Source of the DNA: CAZFLD01 sp964519835
GTDB lineage: Bacteria; Spirochaetota; Spirochaetia; DSM-27196; CAZFLD01
DNA: 24,046 nucleotides
Assembly (NCBI GenBank): GCA_964519835.1
Contig: CAZFLD010000064.1
Location: 1 to 24,046 of the forward strand
Reading direction: 5' to 3'
The position numbers and the translations under genes were made by a program. Shown here piece by piece: positions 14,572 to 23,149 of the stretch; positions within the stretch are counted from its first letter, which is position 1, and each line of letters begins with the position of its first letter. Under the pieces are notes generated by a model. The model saw only the letters and a program-made list of their open reading frames with translations. It was not told the origin of the DNA and did no database searches.

Positions 14572-17112
14572 ATGTCCGACCGGATTGGGCGGGTGATACC
14601 CGTCTCCATTGAAGACGAGGTCAAAGAGTCGTATCTCACCTACGCGATGTCCGTCATCGTCAGCCGTGCCCTCCCCGATGTGCGCGACGGGCTCAAGCCC
14701 GTTCATCGCCGTATTATTTACGGCATGAGCGACATGGGCCTTCGCTCCGACCGGCCGCCCAAAAAGTCCGGTCGTGTTGTCGGTGATGTGCTCGGTAAAT
14801 ACCATCCCCATGGGGACGCAAGCCTCTATGATGCCCTGGTCCGCCTGGCGCAGGAGTTTTCCATGCGCTATCCCTTGGTCAAAGGGCAGGGCAACTTCGG
14901 TTCGATAGAAGGTGACCCTCCCGCCGCGATGCGGTACACCGAGGCGCGTATGACCAAGCTCTCCGAGGAGATGGTCAAGGACATCAAAAAAGAGACGGTC
15001 GACTTTGGCCCGAACTACGACGACTCGATGTTCGAGCCGTTGGTGCTTCCAGGCGCACTGCCGAATCTGCTCGTGAACGGCGCGAGCGGCATCGCGGTGG
15101 GAATGGCGACCAATATCGCGCCCCATAACTTGCGGGAGGTAGCAAACGCCATCGCCGCGGTTATCGACGACCCGTCCACAGACCTAGACGGTCTGATGAA
15201 GCATATCGCCGGTCCCGACTTCCCCACGGGCGGCATCATTTACGGCACCAAGGGCGTCCGCGACGCATACGCCACCGGAAAGGGGCGCGTTACCGTTCGT
15301 GCCCGCTTTTCCATCGAGTCCACAAAGGCCGGCCGCGACGTAATCCTCGTCTCCGAAATCCCATACATGGTAAACCTCACCACGCTTATCGTGCGAATAG
15401 CCGATTTGGTGCGGGACAAAAGGATCGACGGCATCAGCGACCTTCGCAACGAGTCGGATCGCAACGGGCTTCGGGTGGTCATCGAGCTCAAAAAGGGCGT
15501 GAGTCCAAAAATCGTCCTGAATCAGCTGTTCGCCCACACACAGTTGCAGGTCAACTTCAACGTAAACGCCCTGGCCCTTGTGGACGGCCGGCCGAAGGTA
15601 CTCACCCTCCGGGACACAATCGACCATTTTATCGCCCACCGTCGCGACGTTATCATCCGGCGCGCGAAGTATGACCTTCGCAAGGCCGAGGAACGGGCCC
15701 ACATCCTCGAAGGGCTAAAAATCGCCCTCGAGAATATCGATGAAGTCATCAAGCTTATTAAAGAGTCCGCAGATGTGGAAACCGCTCGTAGCGGCCTGAT
15801 GCGGCGCTTTGGGCTTTCCGAGATTCAGGCCCAGGAAATCCTCAATATGAGGCTTCAGAAGCTTACAAGCCTCGAAACGCAGAAGATCCTGGACGAGCTC
15901 AAAGAGGTGCTGGCCCTGATCGAAGAGCTGAAGGCACTTCTCGCAAGTGAAGAGAAGATCCGCGAGGTCATAAAGACGGAGACCCTCGAGCTTGCAGACC
16001 AGCACGGTGACGAGCGGCGAACCGAGATTGTTCCGAGCGAGATCGAGGCCATCGATATCGAGGACCTCATTCAGCGTGAGGACATGGTTGTCCTGATATC
16101 AAACCGAGGGTACGTAAAGCGGATTCCCTACAGCTCGTACAAGACACAGGGTCGCGGCGGAAAGGGTCTGACGACCAAGCTTCGCGAGGACGACTTTATC
16201 GACCAGATTTTTATCGGCTCTACCCACGACTACATCCTCTTTTTCTCCAGCGCCGGCAAGGCGTACTGGCTCAAGGTGCACGAGATACCGGAGGCAAGCC
16301 GTACGTCGCGGGGTGTCCACGTCAAAGGCTTGCTCGACATATCCGCCGACGAGGAGGTCGCAGCCGTTCTCTCGGTAACCGATTTTCGTGAAGACTCAAT
16401 GGTGCTTATGGCAACCAGTCGCGGCATAGTCAAGAAGACCCCGACTTCCGAGTTCTCGAATGCGCGCAGGCGTGGCATCATCGGCATCCGACTCGACGAC
16501 GACGATCGTCTTGTGACCGCGATGCTTACCACGGGTTCCGACGAGCTATTTCTGGCGACTCGCCACGGTCGTGGCCTCCGGCTCCATGAAGACACCGTGC
16601 GTGCCATGGGGAGAGCCACCCGTGGTGTCCTCGGTATTCGCCTTGCCTCGGAAGACGAGCTTGCCGGCGCCGTGGTGGTTCGCGGCGGCGAGAAAATGCT
16701 GCTTGTGACCGAGTTCGGCTACGGCAAGCGGACCGACTTTGACGAGTTTTCGCCGCACGGGCGCGGCACACGGGGACAGATGGCCTACACTACCGGCGAA
16801 CGCACGGGTGAGCTCACCGGTCTTCTAAACGTCGCCGATACCGACGAGGTGATCGTGATTACCTCACTTGGCAACACAATCCGCGTCCGTGCAGACCAGG
16901 TCTCCCGGCAGTCCCGAGGCGCCCAGGGCGTTCGTGTCGTCAACATCGAGAAACCGGATTTTGTCGTTGGCTTAGACCGCGCTGAGAAGGAAGAGGAAAC
17001 AAGCTCGCCCGGCGGCACCCCGTTGTCCGATGGAACCGGCCCGGCAGACGACAACCCGCCGGCCGACGAGAACCCGTCGTCCGATGGTATCCCGCCGACT
17101 GAGGAAGAGTAA
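14572..17112 (+). CDS. gyrA: DNA gyrase subunit A
   Basis: DNA breakage-reunion subunit of gyrase. The 846 residues have the N-terminal breakage domain with catalytic Tyr122 in AMRYTEARM, a coiled-coil and gate region (about 355-480), and a six-bladed C-terminal wrapping domain (from about 500). The GyrA box is QGRGGKG (the family form is Q-R/K-RGG-R/K-G), which argues for GyrA rather than ParC. The residue equivalent to E. coli Ser83 is Ala83 (GCA, 14818-14820), while Asp87 is kept. An acidic Pro/Asp/Glu/Ser-rich tail follows the last blade (about 805-846). GGAG lies 6 nt before the ATG. It probably shares the gyrB transcript. Confidence 0.97.
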   Translation: MSDRIGRVIPVSIEDEVKESYLTYAMSVIVSRALPDVRDGLKPVHRRIIYGMSDMGLRSDRPPKKSGRVVGDVLGKYHPHGDASLYDALVRLAQEFSMRYPLVKGQGNFGSIEGDPPAAMRYTEARMTKLSEEMVKDIKKETVDFGPNYDDSMFEPLVLPGALPNLLVNGASGIAVGMATNIAPHNLREVANAIAAVIDDPSTDLDGLMKHIAGPDFPTGGIIYGTKGVRDAYATGKGRVTVRARFSIESTKAGRDVILVSEIPYMVNLTTLIVRIADLVRDKRIDGISDLRNESDRNGLRVVIELKKGVSPKIVLNQLFAHTQLQVNFNVNALALVDGRPKVLTLRDTIDHFIAHRRDVIIRRAKYDLRKAEERAHILEGLKIALENIDEVIKLIKESADVETARSGLMRRFGLSEIQAQEILNMRLQKLTSLETQKILDELKEVLALIEELKALLASEEKIREVIKTETLELADQHGDERRTEIVPSEIEAIDIEDLIQREDMVVLISNRGYVKRIPYSSYKTQGRGGKGLTTKLREDDFIDQIFIGSTHDYILFFSSAGKAYWLKVHEIPEASRTSRGVHVKGLLDISADEEVAAVLSVTDFREDSMVLMATSRGIVKKTPTSEFSNARRRGIIGIRLDDDDRLVTAMLTTGSDELFLATRHGRGLRLHEDTVRAMGRATRGVLGIRLASEDELAGAVVVRGGEKMLLVTEFGYGKRTDFDEFSPHGRGTRGQMAYTTGERTGELTGLLNVADTDEVIVITSLGNTIRVRADQVSRQSRGAQGVRVVNIEKPDFVVGLDRAEKEEETSSPGGTPLSDGTGPADDNPPADENPSSDGIPPTEEE

Positions 17113-17191
17113 CAGGCCTCGGGGCGGCTGGGGCGACGCGGTGCAGGCCTTTGTGCGTGTGCGACGCCCCGCCCCGCTAACCAGGCGGGAT

Positions 17192-17207
17192 TGTTTCACG
17201 TGAAACA
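17192..17207. promoter_or_regulatory. parS: parS centromere site
   Basis: A perfect 16-bp palindrome, TGTTTCACGTGAAACA, identical to the bacterial parS consensus bound by ParB. I found one copy in the window. It lies about 6.6 kb from the DnaA-trios and 4.2 kb from parB, the usual origin-proximal setting. Its last base directly precedes the ATG of the YigZ-family gene, so it occupies that gene's ribosome-site position. Confidence 0.93.
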
Positions 17208-17825
17208 ATGAGAAAGGTAATTGCAACGGCTCCCGCCTCTTGCGAACTGGTCGTGTCGCGCTCGAGGTTCCTCGGCTTTCTCCGTCCCATTGACTCGGAT
17301 ACAGCGGCTCGATCACGCATTTCGGAAATCGCTTCGGATTACCACGATGCAAGCCACGTGGTGTTTGCCTACGTCCTGGGTGAAGAGCACGAGGTGTTTT
17401 CGTTTTCGGATGCCGGCGAGCCACATGGCACTGCCGGCCGACCAATCCTCGAAGTCCTGCGACACGGCGAGCTGATCAACGTTCTTGTCTGTATTGTTCG
17501 CTACTTCGGCGGGACAAAACTCGGCACGGGCGGGCTTTCGCGGGCCTACGCCGACGCCTGCAAGGAGTTGATCAACGTGGTGCCCGTTCGCGAGTTTGTA
17601 AACGAGCGTGCCTTCTCGATTTCGGTTTTGTACGAGATATACGAACCCACAAAACGGCTTATTGAAGCCTCCGGCGGGCGCATCGAGTCGGAGGTGTTTG
17701 GCACCCGGGTGGATATCCGGTTGGTCCTCGATGTGCGAGTTGTTCAGAACGTGAGCCGGCAATTGGCCGAGCTCTCACGTGGGGAAATTGGCCTTGTGGA
17801 GAGAGATAAAAACGGAGTGACATAA
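17208..17825 (+). CDS. yigZ: YigZ/IMPACT family protein
   Basis: The 205-residue protein is of the UPF0029/Impact family. The N-terminal Impact domain shows SRSRFLGFLRPI, HVVFAYVLG, SDAGEPHGTAGRPI (67-80) and RYFGGTKLGTGGLSRAY (98-114), followed by a smaller C-terminal alpha/beta domain of the DUF1949 type. The biochemical role in bacteria is unsettled; the eukaryotic relative IMPACT acts in translational control, and I would not transfer that. The ATG at 17208 follows the parS palindrome with no Shine-Dalgarno between them, so translation may begin on a leaderless or weakly initiated message, and ParB binding could cover the start region. The gene is 95 bp after gyrA and convergent with adenosine deaminase. 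Confidence 0.9.
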   Translation: MRKVIATAPASCELVVSRSRFLGFLRPIDSDTAARSRISEIASDYHDASHVVFAYVLGEEHEVFSFSDAGEPHGTAGRPILEVLRHGELINVLVCIVRYFGGTKLGTGGLSRAYADACKELINVVPVREFVNERAFSISVLYEIYEPTKRLIEASGGRIESEVFGTRVDIRLVLDVRVVQNVSRQLAELSRGEIGLVERDKNGVT

Positions 17826-17939
17826 GCGGCCGCCGGCACGGGTGCTTACCGGTGCGGTTGGGCGAGCGTGGTTTGTGAGGCGCTGCCCGCGGACTCGCTT
17901 GCAGGTGAAGTCCCGGCGCCAAACCGTTGCATGAGACGG

Positions 17940-19028
17940 CTAGACGCCGAAGCGGCTCCGGAACTTCTCGACAGCCTTGAGGTAGTCTTGGCGGATTGTG
18001 TCGCGCTCGGTCTCGTCCCGCACGAACAGACCGCCAATGGCGTTTATGTTGGATTCGATTAGCTCGTCGACCCCAAAACCGAAGTACTGAACGGTCTTTA
18101 CGTAGTCGTCCGTGAGGTCCGTGTCCTGAATGGACGGATCGTCGGAATTGATGGAGACCGGGACACCCAAACGAAGCAGCCGACCAAGCGGGTGATTCTC
18201 CTCGTCGCTCCACGACCCGGTCTGGTAGTTGGAGGTGATACACTGCTCCAAGACGATGTGCCGGTCCCGCAGTTCGTCCTGCAAAGCGCTATCCTGAATG
18301 GCCGAAGTACCATGACCGATGCGCCCGGCGTGCAGCTTGTCGATGGCGGTCCAGATCTGCGCCGCGGGCGTTACTTCGCCGGCGTGGATCGTGCACTTGT
18401 AGACGCCGTCCGAGTGAACGGTGTCGAAAAACTTCTGAAAAAGCGAACCGGGGAAGTTGATCTCGTCACCAGCCAAATCCAACCCGACAATGCCGTCAAG
18501 CCCGAGATCGCGAATCATTCTGTACAGCCGTAGCATTTCATCTTGAGGCTGCTTGCCACGATTAAACGTGATTAAGTACGTGATCCGAACACCGGTCTCC
18601 GCCGAAGCCCGGTTTCCCGCTTCGACGATTATCTTTGTGACGTCCTTACGGTCAAAGCCGTTGTGTATGGCGAAGTGCTCCGGAGAAAACCGTAACTCGA
18701 TATAGAAGAGCCCGTCTTGCGCAAAATCCTTTGTCGACTGGTATGTAATATCGTACACGTCGTCGAGGCTGCGATACCAATCGTTTTTGAATTTGGAAAG
18801 GAACTTCAAAAAGTCCGGGTCGGAGTCTTTGGGAAACTGGACTGCTTTCTGGAACTGCTGAAAATCGGTTGGGAGATCGATCTTGTTCCGCTTGGACATT
18901 TCGAACAGCGCCGGCAAAAAAAAAGTCCCCTCGAGATGACGGTGCAGCTCGACTTTCGGGAAGGCACGGAGCACTTCTTTATCCAACAAGACCTGCGTCG
19001 GCTGATTATTGGTGCTGTCACTTCTCAT
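17940..19028 (-). CDS. add: Adenosine deaminase
   Basis: Zinc-dependent deamination of adenosine and deoxyadenosine to inosine and deoxyinosine, for purine salvage. From ATG 19028 the product has 362 residues. The metal and catalytic motifs are complete: VELHRHLEGT (His29, His31), HAGEVTPA (His215, catalytic Glu218), GRIGHGTSA (His239) and VSINSDDPSI (Asp296, Asp297). A TTG seven codons upstream (19049) has an AGGGG-type ribosome site 4 nt before it and could be the true start. The gene stands alone on the minus strand among plus-strand genes, divergent from pncB and convergent with yigZ, and it is also the first gene right of the origin to face the fork. The 114-bp gap to yigZ shows no clear terminator. 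Confidence 0.92.
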   Translation of the reverse strand: MRSDSTNNQPTQVLLDKEVLRAFPKVELHRHLEGTFFLPALFEMSKRNKIDLPTDFQQFQKAVQFPKDSDPDFLKFLSKFKNDWYRSLDDVYDITYQSTKDFAQDGLFYIELRFSPEHFAIHNGFDRKDVTKIIVEAGNRASAETGVRITYLITFNRGKQPQDEMLRLYRMIRDLGLDGIVGLDLAGDEINFPGSLFQKFFDTVHSDGVYKCTIHAGEVTPAAQIWTAIDKLHAGRIGHGTSAIQDSALQDELRDRHIVLEQCITSNYQTGSWSDEENHPLGRLLRLGVPVSINSDDPSIQDTDLTDDYVKTVQYFGFGVDELIESNINAIGGLFVRDETERDTIRQDYLKAVEKFRSRFGV

Positions 19029-19233
19029 CGTTTGCGTCCCATAGGCCAAGGCGCCCCTTTTTACATGCTTATCGGTCTAATTCCGTGAGAACAATAGAAA
19101 TAAGACGCGTTCTCCCGTGGTCATAATCCTAACAAAGTAGCTCTCCCTTCTATTCGCGTCAATTACCGACTATTCGGCGGGCGGTGCGACTTTCCACTCG
19201 CCCAACAAGTGACCTCGTAGTAAGCTATTTTTG

Positions 19234-20658
19234 ATGAAACAAACCGCGCTCTTCACCGACCTCTACGAGCTTACGATGATGCAGGGCTACTTCGTCGAGG
19301 GAATGAACACAGAGGTAGTGTTTGATATGTTTTTCCGCCGCCAGCCCTACGGCGGGGGTTTTTCGGTTTTTGCCGGCCTTGACCCGCTTGTGGAGGAGTT
19401 GCTCAATCTTCGTTTTAGCTCGGAGGACCTCGACTACCTCGCCGACCTTGGGCTCTTTAGCGACGACTTTCTGTCGTTTCTGGCGGAGCTCCGGTTTACC
19501 GGCGACCTCTACGCGGTCGACGAGGGGTCCGTCGTGTTTCCCAATGAACCGTTGATTCGCGTGCACGGCAACCTGATTGAGGTACAGCTGATCGAAGGCA
19601 TGCTCCTCAACGCCGTAAACTTCCAGTCACTGATCGCGACAAAGGCCTCCCGGGTCTACATTGCCTCCCGGGAGGGGAAGATTCTGGAGTTCGGGCTGCG
19701 CCGCGCACAAGGGCTTGACGGTGCGCTTTCGGCGGCTCGAGCCGCGTTTATCGGTGGGGCGTCGGCAACGTCCAACACACTTGCCGGAAAAATCTACGGC
19801 ATTCCGGTTAAAGGAACCATGGCTCACTCGTGGATCATGGCCTTTGACGACGAGTTGAGCTCATTCCGGCGTTATGCCGCGTTGTATCCCGACAATGTTA
19901 TCCTGCTGATCGACACCTACAGCACGCTCGGCTCGGGAATTGAAAATGCGATCACGGTTGGCAAGGAGCTGAAGGCCCAAGGAAAGCGATTGGGAGTGCG
20001 TCTGGACAGCGGCGATCTCGATTACTTAAGTCGAGAGGTTCGCCGTCGGCTGGACAATGCGGGCCTCCCGGACGCGGTAATCACCGTTTCCAACGAGCTC
20101 AATGAGGAGATTATTCACCAGCTCGTGGCGTCCGGAGCCCCAATCGACCTGTGGGGCGTGGGCACCCATCTTGTAACCGGCGGCAGTGACGCCTCTCTCA
20201 CCGGCGTCTACAAGCTGTCCGCGAAAAAGGCCGGTGAAGCGTATGTTCCAACGATCAAGGTCTCCAACAATCCCGAGAAAATCACAAATCCCGGCGTCAA
20301 GCAGATCTACCGCTTTGTGGATGATGGGGGCATGTTTATCGCCGATTACCTCGCCCTGACGGACGAGCCGGTCGAGCCAGGAGCCGAATACGTCTTCCAC
20401 CATCCCGATGTCGAGAAGATCCACTTTCGGCTCGGCAGCTATGCCACCATCGAGCCGCTATTAAAAAAGCGGATCGACAACGGGGAGCAGGTATCGGACC
20501 GTTCGACACTCTCCGAGATTCAGGAAAAAACAAAGCGGAGCCTACGGTGTCTCGATTACAGCTATAAACGGATCATCAATCCTCATCGCTACAAGGTCTC
20601 TCTTTCACGGAAACTCAAAGACATGAAGTTCTCGATGGTTAACGGGTATCTGGATTAG
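19234..20658 (+). CDS. pncB: Nicotinate phosphoribosyltransferase
   Basis: Joins nicotinate and PRPP to give nicotinate mononucleotide, the Preiss-Handler entry to NAD salvage. The 474-residue product starts MKQTALFTDLYELTMMQGYF, which is diagnostic for bacterial NAPRTase. It has FGLRRAQG (153-160), the catalytic-histidine segment GTMAHSWIMAF (194-204), IDTYSTLGSGI, and the phosphate-binding RLDSGDLDYLS. I prefer ATG 19234 over the TTG immediately before it; neither has a good ribosome site. The 205-bp gap to add shows no convincing promoter. It lies 48 bp upstream of parA but is not functionally related to it. Confidence 0.94.
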   Translation: MKQTALFTDLYELTMMQGYFVEGMNTEVVFDMFFRRQPYGGGFSVFAGLDPLVEELLNLRFSSEDLDYLADLGLFSDDFLSFLAELRFTGDLYAVDEGSVVFPNEPLIRVHGNLIEVQLIEGMLLNAVNFQSLIATKASRVYIASREGKILEFGLRRAQGLDGALSAARAAFIGGASATSNTLAGKIYGIPVKGTMAHSWIMAFDDELSSFRRYAALYPDNVILLIDTYSTLGSGIENAITVGKELKAQGKRLGVRLDSGDLDYLSREVRRRLDNAGLPDAVITVSNELNEEIIHQLVASGAPIDLWGVGTHLVTGGSDASLTGVYKLSAKKAGEAYVPTIKVSNNPEKITNPGVKQIYRFVDDGGMFIADYLALTDEPVEPGAEYVFHHPDVEKIHFRLGSYATIEPLLKKRIDNGEQVSDRSTLSEIQEKTKRSLRCLDYSYKRIINPHRYKVSLSRKLKDMKFSMVNGYLD

Positions 20659-20662
20659 CGAT

Positions 20663-20691
20663 GTGACAGCGTGCGGTGGTTTCGCTATACT
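20663..20691 (+). promoter_or_regulatory. Sigma-70 promoter of parAB
   Basis: -35 GTGACA (20663-20668, 5/6) and -10 TATACT (20686-20691, 5/6) with a 17-bp spacer. A start site about 7 nt beyond the -10 would fall near 20698, only about 9 nt before the parA ATG. Confidence 0.7.
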
Positions 20692-20706
20692 AACCGCGCA
20701 AATCCC

Positions 20707-21459
20707 ATGGGAACGACGATTGTATTCGCCAACCAGAAGGGTGGCGTCGGCAAAACCACCAGCGCCGCCAATCTAGGAGCCTACCTTGCGGTGGCGTCCA
20801 AGCAAGTCTTGCTGGTCGATTTTGATCCCCAGGGAAATCTGAGCAGCAGTGTCGGCGGCGACAAACAAAAGCCGGGCATTTACGAAGCAATCAGTGGCCA
20901 CGATCCGCGACCGCTTATCCAGCGGACGGACGTCGAAAACCTGAGCATCCTGCCGTCGAGCATAAATCTCACCGGGGCCAATATCGAGCTGGTCTCGGAA
21001 CAGCACCGCGAGTTTTTTCTCCGCGAGGCGCTCGAGCCACTTCGCTCCGACTACGACTACATCTTTATCGATTGTCCGCCGTCGCTGGGTCTGCTGACTA
21101 TCAACGGGCTCGTCGCCGCTGATCGGGTCATCATTCCGCTACAGTGTGAGTACTTTGCCATGGAGGGGCTTACGCAGCTCCTGCAAAGCATTAAACGAGT
21201 CCAAGAGGCGCATAACCCCAAATTGGACATATTAGGCATATTATTCACGATGTATGACTCACGCACGCGCCTTGCGCAAGACGTTGTTCAAGAGATCGTA
21301 GGGTATTTCAAGCGGCGGGTGTTCCGGACCATCATTCCCCGGAATGTTCGTCTTTCGGAGGCGCCGTCCCACGGCGTGCCCGTGAATCTCTACGATGCCA
21401 ACTGCCTCGGGGCAAAAAGCTACGAGAAACTCGCCGCGGAGGTACTGGAACGTGAGTAA
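20707..21459 (+). CDS. parA: Chromosome partitioning ATPase ParA (Soj)
   Basis: Walker-type ATPase that binds the nucleoid and moves ParB-parS complexes, segregating sister origins. The 250-residue product starts MGTTIVFANQKGGVGKTT, with the deviant Walker A GGVGKTT and its signature lysine. It also has VDFDPQGNLSSS, Walker B DYIFIDCPPSLGLLT and PLQCEYFAMEGL. The short N terminus with no helix-turn-helix marks the chromosomal Soj type. I chose the ATG because upstream in-frame residues from a GTG at 20671 are not family-like and span the promoter. No Shine-Dalgarno precedes the ATG, and the predicted leader is very short. It overlaps parB by 8 bp. Confidence 0.95.
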   Translation: MGTTIVFANQKGGVGKTTSAANLGAYLAVASKQVLLVDFDPQGNLSSSVGGDKQKPGIYEAISGHDPRPLIQRTDVENLSILPSSINLTGANIELVSEQHREFFLREALEPLRSDYDYIFIDCPPSLGLLTINGLVAADRVIIPLQCEYFAMEGLTQLLQSIKRVQEAHNPKLDILGILFTMYDSRTRLAQDVVQEIVGYFKRRVFRTIIPRNVRLSEAPSHGVPVNLYDANCLGAKSYEKLAAEVLERE

Positions 21460-22411
21460 ACGACGACTTGGCCGTGGGATCGATGCGCTACTTCAAGGTC
21501 GGGACCTCGAGCAGCTCGAGCGAATATCGACCGTGGTCACGGTTCCCGTGGAAAAGATCAAGCCAAATCCCCATCAGCCACGGCGCTCTTTTAACAATGA
21601 CTCCCTTCGAGACCTGGCCGCGTCGATTCGCGAGAAGGGTATTATTCAGCCCATCCTTGCCGAAGACCAGGGCGACGGCAGCTATACCATTGTTGCCGGT
21701 GAGCGTCGCTACCGCGCCGCAAAGCTCGCGGGCCTCGACTTTGTGCCGGTCCTCACGATCGAGATCACCGAGGCTGAGCGCCTTGAAATCGCTCTTATCG
21801 AGAATGTTCAGCGAGAGGATCTGAACGCCATCGAAGAGGCACAAGGCTACCGGTCCCTTATGGAGGCCGTGGGCTACACCCAGGATCAGCTGGCCACAAA
21901 ACTCGGAAAGAGTCGCACCGCCATCGCAAACACCATACGCCTCTTGAGGCTGCCTCAGGAATTGCAGGACCTGGTGGTCGCCGGCCGCTTGACCGAGGGC
22001 CACGCGCGGGCAATTCTCAGCGCCGGGTCCGACAAAAACATGAGCGTGCTCGCCGAGCGTGTTGTTGCGGAGGAGTTGTCGGTCCGAAGCACGGAGGTAC
22101 TGGCGGGCAAGCTTGCCTCCGGCGAAGATTCGGGCGAAGATTCCGGCGAAACCGACAATGCCGCCGACAATGCCGAACGTGCCTCGGAAAACCGCGACGT
22201 GGCGCCGGCCGCTCCCGGGACCGGCGGTGGCGCCGGCTCCCCAAAACCCGCGGAGCTCACGGCCCTGGAGAACCGGCTCATCGAGCACCTCGGCACTCGT
22301 GTTGTCGTGCAAGGCACCGAGTCCAGGGGCAAGATCGAGATCAGCTATCTCTCCGTAGACGACTTCGAGCGCATCTTCGAGATTATTACCGGCTCGGCCG
22401 CGAGCTCCTAA
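21452..22411 (+). CDS. parB: Chromosome partitioning protein ParB (Spo0J)
   Basis: parS-binding CTPase clamp that loads at parS, spreads, and recruits ParA. The 319-residue product starts at GTG 21452 (VSKRRLGRGIDALL, the classic N terminus), with GGAGG 9 nt upstream and an 8-bp overlap with parA. Visible motifs are NPHQPRRSF, the CTP-binding GERRYRAAKLAG (83-94), ENVQREDLNAIEEA (117-130), and the helix-turn-helix TQDQLATKLGKSRTAIANTIRLL. A C-terminal dimerisation segment follows a long linker (about 228-275) rich in Asp/Glu, Ala and Gly, with repeated SGED units. Its target parS lies at 17192-17207. It converges on mpg with a 14-bp gap. Confidence 0.96.
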   Translation: MSKRRLGRGIDALLQGRDLEQLERISTVVTVPVEKIKPNPHQPRRSFNNDSLRDLAASIREKGIIQPILAEDQGDGSYTIVAGERRYRAAKLAGLDFVPVLTIEITEAERLEIALIENVQREDLNAIEEAQGYRSLMEAVGYTQDQLATKLGKSRTAIANTIRLLRLPQELQDLVVAGRLTEGHARAILSAGSDKNMSVLAERVVAEELSVRSTEVLAGKLASGEDSGEDSGETDNAADNAERASENRDVAPAAPGTGGGAGSPKPAELTALENRLIEHLGTRVVVQGTESRGKIEISYLSVDDFERIFEIITGSAASS

Positions 22412-22431
22412 TGCCCTCCGGACTCCTAATG
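22405..22431. repeat. Direct 9-bp repeat at the parB/mpg convergent ends
   Basis: CTCCTAATG occurs at 22405-22413 and 22423-22431, 18 bp apart. The first copy contains the parB TAA; the second contains the mpg stop on the other strand. This could be a small duplication or chance; no terminator hairpin is visible in the gap. Confidence 0.5.
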
Positions 22432-23115
22432 TCCCTTTGAGCTCTTTGGTCGCTCCGGCCGCCGACGCGACACAAAGCGGCAACCGGTATAGAAAAAGCG
22501 CCGCTTGATATCCGTGGCTCTGCGTATGCCGATACGCTCGGATGCGGTCACGTCCCCGTAACCGGTAGCCCAATTGGTGCCGGCAGGTATTCCTCCGACG
22601 GTATCGTCCGTCTCCAGGATGACGATCGGACCGTCGCTGTCTCCGAGCGGCAGACCGTTGTGCCGCTCCACCGTGATTCCCATTGCTTGGCTGAGTCTGC
22701 CGGGGCCGCGACAGAGATCGATCACGTTCCATGACTGACGACCGGGGAATCGCCGCTGCGCCATCAGCTCGAGGCCCAACACCGGCTCGAGGGCTCGGAT
22801 AAGGACCGCACAACCCCGACCTGCCTCCTCCGTGACGACGTTGAAGCAGGCGTGGATTCCGTAGCTTTGATAGACGTAGGCGCGCCCCGCCGGTCCAAAC
22901 ATCAATTGTGACCGGCCTATGGAGCCTCCGCGGGCCTCGGCGGCGCGTCGACCGTAGGAGTGAGACGCCGGGTCGTCCTCGGTGTATGCCTCGGTCTCAA
23001 CGATCCTCCCCACGGTAATTGCGGCAGCGTTTTGTGTGACAAGCAGGCATCCGAGTAGGTCGTGGGCGACTACTTCCGTGTAACGACGGTAGAAAGGGGT
23101 GGATAGGGGCGCCAT
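22426..23115 (-). CDS. mpg: 3-methyladenine DNA glycosylase (AAG/MPG family)
   Basis: Monofunctional base-excision glycosylase removing alkylated purines such as 3-methyladenine. From ATG 23115 the product has 229 residues and begins MAPLSTPFYRRYTEVVAHDLLG. Motifs match the AAG family: VETEAYTEDDPASHSYGRR (general-base Glu42 and intercalating Tyr44 equivalents), SQLMFGPAGRAYVYQSYGIH, LCRGPGRLSQAMGI and TASERIGI. Upstream in-frame sequence to 23331 lies opposite the LysM gene and is not family-like, so I exclude it. The gene is divergent from the LysM gene across only 34 bp and convergent with parB. Confidence 0.93.
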   Translation of the reverse strand: MAPLSTPFYRRYTEVVAHDLLGCLLVTQNAAAITVGRIVETEAYTEDDPASHSYGRRAAEARGGSIGRSQLMFGPAGRAYVYQSYGIHACFNVVTEEAGRGCAVLIRALEPVLGLELMAQRRFPGRQSWNVIDLCRGPGRLSQAMGITVERHNGLPLGDSDGPIVILETDDTVGGIPAGTNWATGYGDVTASERIGIRRATDIKRRFFYTGCRFVSRRRPERPKSSKGH

Positions 23116-23149
23116 TGTCAGCCGATAATACAATAACAAGGGAGTAAAC

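Noticed and set aside
17121..17175. Rho-independent terminator after gyrA
   Set aside because: GGGGCGG (17121-17127) can pair with CCGCCCC (17169-17175), but the loop is about 41 nt and no T run follows.
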